Assembly: GCF_026168105.1 (NCBI RefSeq)
Contig: NZ_LBMW01000036.1
Coordinates: 1-64,000 of the forward strand
DNA length: 64,000 nucleotides
Direction of reading: 5' to 3'
Origin: Streptomyces hygroscopicus
Lineage (GTDB): Bacteria > Actinomycetota > Actinomycetes > Streptomycetales > Streptomycetaceae
Numbering within the stretch: the first letter of the stretch is position 1; every line of letters begins with the position of its first letter. The notes below the pieces were generated by a model. That model worked only from the letters and a program-made list of their open reading frames with translations, was not told where the DNA came from and ran no database searches. Shown here piece by piece: positions 56,745 through 64,000 of this stretch. The translations under genes and the position numbers were made by a program.

Positions 56745-59700
56745 ATGACTGCCCGTACTAGGCGAGACACGAAGAACCACAAGAGCGGAAGTCAATATTC
56801 CTCGGTCCGGTCCTCCGGGGTCCGGTCCTCCGGTCGATCCTCCGGCCCTGACGCCATCGCCGTGATCGGAATGAGCTGCCGGGTCCCGGGGGCACACGGG
56901 GTCGACGACTTCTGGAACCTTCTGTCCGAAGGCGTCGACGCGGTCCAGGACATCCCCGCAGACCGCTTCGACGTGGACGGCCTGCACAACCCAACTCCCG
57001 GAACACCGGGGGCGATCATCAGCCGCCGCGGCGGATTCCTGGAGAACATCGACCAGTTCGACGCCGGTTTCTTCGGTATATCGCCCCGCGAGGCCGACTC
57101 CATGGACCCGCAGCAGCGTCTTCTCCTGGAGTGCGCCTGGGAGGCGCTCGAGGACGCCGGTGTCCCCCAGCGGCGGGGCGCCGGCCACAACACGGGAGTG
57201 TTCGTCGGGGCCGACAGCTCCAACTACTGGGAGCTGCAGCACCGCGACAACCCCGACATCTACGGGGTGCTGGGCGGGGGCGCGCGCTCAGGACTGTCCG
57301 GACGGCTCTCGTTCGCCCTCGACGCGCGCGGCCCCAGCGTCACGCTCGACGCGGCCTGCGCCTCCTCCCTGGTCGCCGTGCACATGGCTTGCCAGAGCCT
57401 GCGCGCAGGTGAGTCCGGCATGGCCATCGCGGCCGGTGTCCATATGATCCTCGCCCCTTGGGAGAGCATCGCGTTCTCGGCCGCCGGGATGCTGTCCGAG
57501 GACGGCCGCTGCGGCTTCGGGGACGCGTCGGCGAACGGCTTCGTGCGCAGCGAGGCGGTCGGGGTCGTCGTGCTCAAGCCGCTGGAGCGAGCGCTCGCCG
57601 ACGGAGACCCGGTCCGCGCCGTCATCCGGGGCAGCGCGACCTCCAACGACGGAGTGGGCAGCGGCCTTCTGATGTCGCCGGCGGTGGACGGCCAGATCCG
57701 GATGCTCAGCCGTGCCTACGCCGACGCCGGGATCAGCCCCGGTGACGTGGACTTCGTGGAGGCGCACGGCACCGGCACCCAGGCCGGCGACCCGGTGGAG
57801 CTCACCGCCCTGGACCAGGTTCTTTCCCAGGGGCGCCGCAAGGGGAGCAAGGCCTGGGTCGGTTCGGCCAAGACCAACATCGGTCACGCCGAGGCGGCGG
57901 CCGGAGTGATCGGCCTCATCAAGGCCGTGCTCTCCATGCAGCACCGTACGGTCCCCGCGGTCCTGCACCACCACCATCCCAATCCGAAGATCCCGTGGGA
58001 CGACCTCGCCCTCGCCGTGCCCCGCATCGGGCAGCCACTTGACGAGGACCGCCAACTCATCGCCGGGGTGAGCGCGTTCGGGGTGACGGGCACCAACGCC
58101 CATGTTGTTCTCACCACCCCCGAACCGCGGCCGGAGCCCGGAGTGCTCCTCGCCGACGAGGCGGTCGCCGAGCAGGGGGACGCCCACGTCCTCGTGCTCT
58201 CCGCCCGCTCCGCCGACGCGCTGCGCGACCTGGTCCGCTTCTACCTCGCCTATCTCGGGCCCGGCGGACCGGGGCGCGAGCACGCACTGCGGGACATCTG
58301 CTACACCGCCGCCCAGCGGCGCACCCACCACGAGTACCGCCTTGCTGTCGTGGGGGACGGCCACGACACGATCGCCGACGCCTTGCGCTCGTCGCTGCAC
58401 AACGGCCCCGAGGTACGGGCCGCCGTACGCCCCGGCATCGCCTTCGTCTTCCCCGGGCAGGGCTCCCAGTGGAGCGGTATGGGCCGTGAACTGCTCGAGG
58501 TGTCACCGGCGTTCAGGGCCGCGATCCACCGCTGCGACGACGCGATCCGCGCCGAGGCGGGCTGGTCCCTCCTGGAGAAGCTGGCGGATCCGGACACCGT
58601 GTGGGAGGGCATCGACCTGGTGCAGCCCGCGCTGTGGGCCATGGAGGTCGCCCTCGCGGAGACCTGGAAGGCGTGGGGCGTCGAGCCCTCGACGGTCATC
58701 GGGCACAGCATGGGCGAGGCGGCCGCGGCCTGTGTGGCCGGGGCGCTCAGCCTGGAGGACGGCGCAGCGGTGATCTGCCGGCGCAGCAGGCTGATGAAGC
58801 GGGTGGCCGGCAACGGCGCCATGGCGGTGGTCGAACTGGACGCCGGGCGGGCCGCGGCACTGGCGGCGGAGACGCACGGCGTCTCGGTCGCGGCGTTCAA
58901 CAGCCCCGGAAGCACGGTGCTCGCCGGGAACGCCGCGGAACTCGACTCCATCAGGGAGCGGCTCGAGGCGCAGGAGATCTTCTGCCGTCTCGTCCACGTG
59001 GATGTGGCCTCGCACAGCGCGCAGGTCGATCCGCTGCTCGACGACCTCAAGGCCGAACTGGCTCCCCTGGCACCGCGCACGGTCACGACGGCGCTGCACT
59101 CCACCGTGCTCGACGAGCGCGTCGACGGCCGGGAACTGGACGCCTCCTACTGGGTTCGCAACCTGCGCGAGCCCGTGCGCTTCGTCCAGGCGGTCGAGGC
59201 CGTACGTGCCACCACCGCCACGGCGTTCGTCGAGATCAGCCCGCACCCGGTCCTCGGCCACTCCGTGCAGGAGACCGTCCGCGACTCCACCTCCAGTGCC
59301 CACACCTCGCTGCGCAGGAAGCAGCCCGAGCGAGAGGCCATGCTCACCACCTGGGCCCGCCTGTACGAACTCGGCGCCGCCGTCGACCCCAGCGGCCTCT
59401 ATCCCGGCGGACGGTACGTCGCGCTGCCGCAGTACCCGTGGCAGCGCGAGCGCTACTGGATCGCGGGTGAGACGGCCGCACCGAGCCCCTCCGCGACGAT
59501 CCTGGAACTCGACCCGAGCGCCGAGCGCTATCTCGTCGAGCACCGGATCAGGGGGGTGGCCGTGGTGCCGGGCACCGCCCTGATCGACGCCGTGCGCACC
59601 GCGTGGGCCCGGCAGTACGGCACGGGGCCCGTCCTGCTCGAGGACGTCTTCTTCAGCGAAGGGCTGACCGTCCAGGAGTCCTTGCCCGTACGGCTGCGCA

Positions 59701-61007
59701 TCACCCTCGCTCCGGACGCCGCGGGCGAGGCCCGCAGCGCCCGGTTCGCCGTCGCCTCCCAGCCGTTGACCGGTACGCCGGAAGGTCACTGGACCACGCA
59801 CTGCACGGGCCGGGTCCGCGAAGCCGGGGCGGCGGCGCCTGCCGGGGAAGGGCTCGACGCCGTGCGGCGGCGCTGCGTCACCGAGTGGGAGCCGGCCGGC
59901 TTCTACCGGGCGGCCGCCGGGGCCGGCGCCGACTGGGGACCCGCGAACCAGGCGGTGCGCACGCTGTGGACCGGCACGGGAGAGGCTCTCGCGCTGGTGC
60001 GCCTGCCCGACGGACTCCCGCTGGGGCGGGACGCCGTGCACCCCGCCCTCCTGGAAGCCGCCGCGCAGCCGCTGCTCGCCGTGCTGGAGGCGACGGCACC
60101 GTTCGTCGCGACCTCCATCGACCAGGTCCACCTGGTCCGTGACGCCGCCGAGGTGTGGAGCCACGCCCGGATCCGCGCCGCGGACCCGGACGGCACCGTC
60201 GTGGCCGACGTGGTGCTCCTCGACGAGGGGCACCACGTCGTCGCCCGGATGGAAGGTCTGCGACTGCTTCTGCTGGGGACCCCGGCAGGCCCCGCCGTCC
60301 CGAAGGACGACGCGGCGCCGTCCTACCGGTCCACTCCTGCCCGACCCGGGGCGGCGGGTGCCCCGCACCACATCACCGAGCCCGAGGGAGTACCCATCGT
60401 GGAGATCACCGGAGAGATACACATCCGCGACGCGCAGCAGCGTCTCGTCGTCGAACTCAGCGGAAGCCTGCGCGTAGGTACCCCGGCCGCGCAGCCGGGC
60501 CCGGGGGCGCCGGCCGCGACCATGGGCGTGACGCAGCAGCCCGCCGCCCCGGCCGGCGGCCAGGCACCCGCCCTCACCGCCGCGCCCCCGGCGGAGACCG
60601 ACGCCCTCACCCGGATCGCGCCGCCCGTGCGCACCACCCCCTTCGCAGCGCCGACCGCACCCGAGGCGGCCCCCTCCCTGAACGGCAGCGGCGGTACCCG
60701 CCAGGCGGTGCAGACCCGGCCCGCCGCCGCGCCCGCCCCGGCGGCGGGCACCGCCGAGGAGCCCACGACCGCACCCGGGGAGCAGATCCTCGCCGAGGTG
60801 TCCCGGGTGCTGCGGCTGCCCGTGAGCCGCCTCGAGACGTCCCGGTCCCTCACCGACCAGGGCCTGGACTCGCTCATGGCGCTGGAACTGAAGAACCGTC
60901 TGCAGCAGGCCTCCGGAGGCTCAGTGACGGTACGTCAGATTCTTGACGCCGAATCGGTCGACGCCCTTGTGCGCGACCTCACGGCGGAGGGGAAGACCCA
61001 GCCGTGA
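56745..61007 (+). CDS. Iterative type I PKS, KS-AT-DH-ACP (orsellinate-synthase layout)
   Basis: A 1420-residue single-module PKS. KS ~36-460: Cys205 (DAACASS), His341 (EAHGTGT), His381 (KTNIGH). AT ~565-840: Ser655 (GHSMGE) and His757 (VASHS), as in 6-MSA/orsellinate-type enzymes. DH-like/product-template region ~915-1190: His933 (VEHRIRGVAVVPG) and ALLEAAAQ, where Glu1104 replaces the usual Asp. A Pro/Ala linker (~1210-1310) leads to the ACP, Ser1376 (QGLDSLM). No KR or TE is present. AviM/CalO5-like enzymes of this layout make orsellinic acid from four acetate units. GAGGAGAG lies upstream of the ATG; the stop overlaps the MFS gene (GTGA). Confidence 0.92.
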   Translation: MTARTRRDTKNHKSGSQYSSVRSSGVRSSGRSSGPDAIAVIGMSCRVPGAHGVDDFWNLLSEGVDAVQDIPADRFDVDGLHNPTPGTPGAIISRRGGFLENIDQFDAGFFGISPREADSMDPQQRLLLECAWEALEDAGVPQRRGAGHNTGVFVGADSSNYWELQHRDNPDIYGVLGGGARSGLSGRLSFALDARGPSVTLDAACASSLVAVHMACQSLRAGESGMAIAAGVHMILAPWESIAFSAAGMLSEDGRCGFGDASANGFVRSEAVGVVVLKPLERALADGDPVRAVIRGSATSNDGVGSGLLMSPAVDGQIRMLSRAYADAGISPGDVDFVEAHGTGTQAGDPVELTALDQVLSQGRRKGSKAWVGSAKTNIGHAEAAAGVIGLIKAVLSMQHRTVPAVLHHHHPNPKIPWDDLALAVPRIGQPLDEDRQLIAGVSAFGVTGTNAHVVLTTPEPRPEPGVLLADEAVAEQGDAHVLVLSARSADALRDLVRFYLAYLGPGGPGREHALRDICYTAAQRRTHHEYRLAVVGDGHDTIADALRSSLHNGPEVRAAVRPGIAFVFPGQGSQWSGMGRELLEVSPAFRAAIHRCDDAIRAEAGWSLLEKLADPDTVWEGIDLVQPALWAMEVALAETWKAWGVEPSTVIGHSMGEAAAACVAGALSLEDGAAVICRRSRLMKRVAGNGAMAVVELDAGRAAALAAETHGVSVAAFNSPGSTVLAGNAAELDSIRERLEAQEIFCRLVHVDVASHSAQVDPLLDDLKAELAPLAPRTVTTALHSTVLDERVDGRELDASYWVRNLREPVRFVQAVEAVRATTATAFVEISPHPVLGHSVQETVRDSTSSAHTSLRRKQPEREAMLTTWARLYELGAAVDPSGLYPGGRYVALPQYPWQRERYWIAGETAAPSPSATILELDPSAERYLVEHRIRGVAVVPGTALIDAVRTAWARQYGTGPVLLEDVFFSEGLTVQESLPVRLRITLAPDAAGEARSARFAVASQPLTGTPEGHWTTHCTGRVREAGAAAPAGEGLDAVRRRCVTEWEPAGFYRAAAGAGADWGPANQAVRTLWTGTGEALALVRLPDGLPLGRDAVHPALLEAAAQPLLAVLEATAPFVATSIDQVHLVRDAAEVWSHARIRAADPDGTVVADVVLLDEGHHVVARMEGLRLLLLGTPAGPAVPKDDAAPSYRSTPARPGAAGAPHHITEPEGVPIVEITGEIHIRDAQQRLVVELSGSLRVGTPAAQPGPGAPAATMGVTQQPAAPAGGQAPALTAAPPAETDALTRIAPPVRTTPFAAPTAPEAAPSLNGSGGTRQAVQTRPAAAPAPAAGTAEEPTTAPGEQILAEVSRVLRLPVSRLETSRSLTDQGLDSLMALELKNRLQQASGGSVTVRQILDAESVDALVRDLTAEGKTQP

Positions 61008-62443
61008 CCGAAGCGGCGGTGCGGCAGGGGCGGGGCCTGTTCGTCGGGGTGCTCATCGGTGTCCAGTTCATGGTGTCCCTCGACGCGACGATCGTGAACG
61101 TCGCCCTCCCCTCCGTCCAAAAGGATCTCGGTATGACACCGGCGTCCCTCGGCTGGGTCGTCAACGCCTACGCGCTCTCCTTCGGCGGGCTGCTGCTGCT
61201 CGGCGCCCGCCTCGGGGACACCCTCGGACGCAGGCGCGTACTGGTGGCGGGCGCCGTGGTGTTCGCCCTGTCCTCCCTGGGGTGCGGCCTCGCCGCCGGG
61301 CCGGGGCAGCTGCTGGCCGCACGGGCCGTCCAGGGATGCGGCGCGGCTCTCATGTCGCCCGTCGCCATGGCCATCGTCATCGCCACCCTGGACGGCCGCG
61401 AACGGCACCGGGCCCTCGGCCTGTGGGGCGCGATGTCGGGCCTGGCAGGCGGACTCGGCATGCTGGCCGGGGGAGTGCTCGGCCTGTTCTCCTGGCGCTG
61501 GAACTTCCTGGTCAATGTGCCGATCTGCGCGGCGCTGGTACCGCTGGCGCTGCGCCGGGTCCCGGAGAGCAGGGTGGCGCGCGCCGGCCGCCCGGACGTG
61601 CTGGGCGCGCTGCTGAGCACCGCCGGTCTCGCGCTCCTGGTGTTCGCGGTCGTCCGGACCAGGGAGGTGGGCTGGGGCGCGCCGGCCGCGCTCGTACCGC
61701 TGGCACTCGCGGCGGCACTGCTGACCGGCTTCGTCCTGTGGCAACGACGGGCCTTGGACCCGATCGTGCCGCTGAGGATCTTTCGGCTGCGTACCGTGTC
61801 CGTCGGCAACGCGGTCACCGCCCTCACCGGCGGCGCCGGGCAGGTGACGTACTTCTTCGTCACGGTCTACGCCCAACAGGTCCTCGGCTTCTCCTCGTTG
61901 GCTTCGGGTCTGGTCTTCCTGCCGATCAGCGCCGCTATCTTCCTGACCTCCACCAGAGCCTCCGGCCTGATCCAGTTGATGGGGCTGAGGCACAGTCTGA
62001 TGGCCGGACTGGCGCTGTCGGCGGTGTCCCTGGTCTGGCTCGCCCGCACACCGCCCGACGGCAGCTACGCCCGCGATCTGCTCATCCCTTCCGTGCTGTG
62101 GGGTCTGGGCTGGGGGCTCGCCCAGGCCGCCTCGTTCATCACCCCCGCCCGCGGCGTCGAAGCCGAGCTCGCGGGCACCGCATCGGGCCTCATCGCGACC
62201 ACGTACCGGGTCGGCGGGGCCGCCTGCCTGGCGGTCATGATCACGATCGCCTCCGGACGGGCGGGCGAGCGCGGCACCGCCGTCCTCTCGGCACCGGCTA
62301 TGGGGCACGCCCTGCTCGGCGGCGCCGCGGTCTGTCTGCTCGGTCTGCTGCTGACCTCGCTGCTGCCCCGCGATACCGACGACGCCCCCCAGGCCGCGCC
62401 CGTCACCGGCGCCGCCACCACGAGTCAGTCACGCCGGCTGTGA
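61004..62443 (+). CDS. MFS transporter (DHA2 family)
   Basis: A 479-residue membrane protein with about 14 predicted helices. It starts GLFVGVLIGVQFMVSLDATIVNVALPSVQKDLG, and GARLGDTLGRRRVL is the loop 2-3 motif. LWGAMSGLAGGLGMLAGGVL is the helix-5 motif. The GTG start overlaps the PKS stop by 4 bp, so the pump is made together with the PKS and probably exports its product or gives resistance. It is related to the pump at 31853 but lacks that protein's long C-terminal loop. Confidence 0.92.
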   Translation: MTEAAVRQGRGLFVGVLIGVQFMVSLDATIVNVALPSVQKDLGMTPASLGWVVNAYALSFGGLLLLGARLGDTLGRRRVLVAGAVVFALSSLGCGLAAGPGQLLAARAVQGCGAALMSPVAMAIVIATLDGRERHRALGLWGAMSGLAGGLGMLAGGVLGLFSWRWNFLVNVPICAALVPLALRRVPESRVARAGRPDVLGALLSTAGLALLVFAVVRTREVGWGAPAALVPLALAAALLTGFVLWQRRALDPIVPLRIFRLRTVSVGNAVTALTGGAGQVTYFFVTVYAQQVLGFSSLASGLVFLPISAAIFLTSTRASGLIQLMGLRHSLMAGLALSAVSLVWLARTPPDGSYARDLLIPSVLWGLGWGLAQAASFITPARGVEAELAGTASGLIATTYRVGGAACLAVMITIASGRAGERGTAVLSAPAMGHALLGGAAVCLLGLLLTSLLPRDTDDAPQAAPVTGAATTSQSRRL

Positions 62444-62491
62444 CAGTCCGTGCGACGGACGGCCACGGCACTTCACGGAGAGAGACCTGCG

Positions 62492-63736
62492 ATGGAATTC
62501 ACGCTCACCGACGAGATGGTCGAATGGCGGGCCAGGGCCCGTGCCTTCGCCGACGAGGCGGTACGCCCCGTCGCGGCCGGCCTCGACGCACGCCCGGACC
62601 CGGCCGACGCCTGGTCCTGGGAGCTGGTCGAGGAGGCCGACGGGCGGGGACTGCGCCAGGCGCCGCTGCCCACCGAGTTCAAGGGTGCGGCGACGGACTA
62701 CGTCACCAACACCCTGATGCTCGAGGAGATAGCCGCCGCCGACCTCGGCATGGCGGTGGTCCTCGCCCAGCACTGGAAGTTCTCCCAGATGCTCAACGAA
62801 CTGGGCACTCCCGCGCAGAAGGAGCGGTACCTGAGCCGCAACGCGGCCAATCCGCACGGCCTGTTCGCGGCTTCCTTCACCGAGCCGAACGCAGCCTCCG
62901 ACAACCTGCTGCCCTACCGTGCCCCCGGCGCGGGGATGCAGACGTTCGCGCGGCGCGTCGCCGGCGGCTACGTCATCGACGGCATGAAGCACTACATCTC
63001 CAACGCCAACCGGGCCGACACCATCCTGTGCTTCGCCCGCACCGACCGGGAAGGCCCGCTGACGGAGAGCGTCACCGCCTTCGTCGTGCCGTCCGGCGCC
63101 GACGGGCTGCGCATCGGCAAGGTGCACGACAAGGCGGGCGAACGTCTCGCCAACAACTCCGAGATCTTCTACGAGGGCGTGTTCGTCCCCGACGAGGACG
63201 TCCTCGGCGAGCCCGGTACGGCACTGCGCAGCGTGGCCCGGCTGCTGCGGGCCAGCAACGCCTACGCGGCGGCGTGTGCGCTGGGCGTGGGGCGCGAGTG
63301 CTTCGACCGCAGCCTGCGGTGGTGTCGCGAGCGCGTCCAGGGCGGCGCCCCGATCATCCAGCACCAGGCGGTCGGCTCCTACCTGGCCACCATGTACAGC
63401 AATGTCGAGGTCAGCCGGACCCTGATCTGGCGGGCCGCCTGGCAGGCCAGGCGCCCGGAGACGTTCTCACCGGCCATGGCGGTGATGCCGAAGCTCGTCG
63501 CCTCCGAGCTCACCTTCGACTCGGCCCGGCGGGCGATGGAGCTGTGGGGCGGAGCGGGCGTGATGCGCGAGAACGGCATCGAGAAGCTGCTGCGGGACGC
63601 GGCGATCTGGCTCCACTCGGACGGCACCAACATCATCATGCGCGAACGCCTCGCCAACCTGCTGCGCGACGCCGCTCCGGAGGCATCCCTGTGGGACGCC
63701 ACACCGACCGCCGCCCAGATGGTCGGCATCATCTGA
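62492..63736 (+). CDS. Acyl-CoA dehydrogenase
   Basis: A 414-residue ACAD flavoprotein: AADLGMAVVLAQHWKFSQML, AASFTEPNAASDNLLPYRAPGAGMQTFARRVAGGY for the FAD beta-domain, ACALGVGRECFDRSLRWCRERVQGG, and WGGAGVMRENGIEKLLRDAAIWLHSDGTN at the C-terminus. The family oxidises acyl thioesters, or in variants hydroxylates small molecules with reduced flavin. It is the third gene of the PKS-MFS operon and the fourth ACAD homologue in the window. GGAGAGAG lies upstream of the ATG. It may prepare a starter or oxidise an ACP-bound product. Confidence 0.9.
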   Translation: MEFTLTDEMVEWRARARAFADEAVRPVAAGLDARPDPADAWSWELVEEADGRGLRQAPLPTEFKGAATDYVTNTLMLEEIAAADLGMAVVLAQHWKFSQMLNELGTPAQKERYLSRNAANPHGLFAASFTEPNAASDNLLPYRAPGAGMQTFARRVAGGYVIDGMKHYISNANRADTILCFARTDREGPLTESVTAFVVPSGADGLRIGKVHDKAGERLANNSEIFYEGVFVPDEDVLGEPGTALRSVARLLRASNAYAAACALGVGRECFDRSLRWCRERVQGGAPIIQHQAVGSYLATMYSNVEVSRTLIWRAAWQARRPETFSPAMAVMPKLVASELTFDSARRAMELWGGAGVMRENGIEKLLRDAAIWLHSDGTNIIMRERLANLLRDAAPEASLWDATPTAAQMVGII

Positions 63737-63784
63737 GCGCCCACCGAGCGAACGGTCCGTCAGGACCGTGGAAGTGAGGGCACC

Positions 63785-64000
63785 ATGAGACTGCGGGGAA
63801 GGGCCGCCGTCGTGACCGGCGGGACCAGCGGCCTCGGCCGGAGCATCGCCGAGGCACTACTGAGGGAAGGCGCCGGCGTGGTCTGCGCGGCCAGGTCCGA
63901 ACGGGACATGGCGCGGATCGCCGAACTGGCCGGTGACCGCGCCGTGTTCCACTGCACCGACGTACGCGACCCCGGCTCGGTCGACGCATTGATGCGGTTC
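63785..64000 (+). CDS. SDR-family oxidoreductase, N-terminal part (partial)
   Basis: The first 72 codons of a short-chain reductase that runs off the right edge. LRGRAAVVTGGTSGLGRSIAEALLREGAGVVCAARSE contains the TGxxxGxG cofactor loop, with Arg after the second strand favouring NADP(H). FHCTDVRDPGSVDAL follows. It starts 48 bp after the acyl-CoA dehydrogenase, in the same operon as the type I PKS. The catalytic Tyr-Lys lies outside the window. Confidence 0.88.
   Translation, partial: MRLRGRAAVVTGGTSGLGRSIAEALLREGAGVVCAARSERDMARIAELAGDRAVFHCTDVRDPGSVDALMRF

Overview
The window is high-GC DNA with GTG/TTG starts, ATGA/GTGA/TGATG gene junctions, SARP activators and a WhiE-type polyketide synthase. 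All of this points to a Streptomyces or closely related actinomycete. Most of it looks like a large secondary-metabolite locus with an aromatic type II polyketide core. No rRNA, tRNA or CRISPR array was seen.

Left part (1-14 kb): the end of ahcY and metF (methyl-cycle supply) lead into an FAD hydroxylase. Next comes a minus-strand block with the minimal synthase and tailoring genes: TcmI-like cyclase, cupin, KS-alpha, chain length factor, TcmN-type aromatase/cyclase, an anthrone-oxygenase-like protein, ketoreductase, two antibiotic-biosynthesis-monooxygenase (ABM) proteins and a beta-hydroxyacid-dehydrogenase-like protein. A second minus-strand block carries ACP, ketoreductase, a SchA/CurD-like protein and a second anthrone-oxygenase-like protein. 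A SARP regulator, type II thioesterase and PPTase follow. 14-21 kb looks like a starter or acyl-activation module: a second ACP, an acyl-CoA-dehydrogenase homologue, a tandem ABM protein, a carboxylase epsilon subunit, a fatty-acyl-AMP ligase, and an ACP-AT didomain protein whose AT nucleophile serine is glycine.

Middle (21-45 kb): a two-component system, a secreted beta-helix protein, two O-methyltransferases, P450 plus ferredoxin, a MarR regulator beside a perfect operator palindrome, an efflux pump, a glycosyltransferase, an SDR and a second FAD monooxygenase. Mixed in are gene ruins: IS3 and IS5 transposase scraps, a methyltransferase stump and a frameshifted SDR. At 39.3-41.9 kb lies a RiPP pair, a fused E1-like/YcaO cyclodehydratase and a 98-residue precursor with a nitrile-hydratase-like leader. 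It is divergent from a second SARP gene. An acyl-CoA carboxylase beta subunit follows.

Right part (45-64 kb): a secreted CAP-domain protein. Then a minus-strand operon: quinone reductase, LLM flavin oxidoreductase, a U32-like/acyl-CoA-dehydrogenase fusion, a second acyl-CoA dehydrogenase, an isopropylmalate-dehydrogenase-like enzyme and an amidohydrolase. HxlR and LysR regulators flank a second quinone reductase. A KS-AT-DH-ACP iterative type I PKS (orsellinate-type layout) is followed by MFS, acyl-CoA dehydrogenase and an SDR that runs off the end.

SARP-like heptamer repeats with exact 11-bp spacing occur before several genes: the type II PKS block, the starter module, the methyltransferases, a region at 36.1 kb, the RiPP precursor/SARP pair and the carboxylase. 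This suggests that the RiPP pair, the polyketide core and the precursor-supply genes form one regulon. The final product cannot be read from the sequence.
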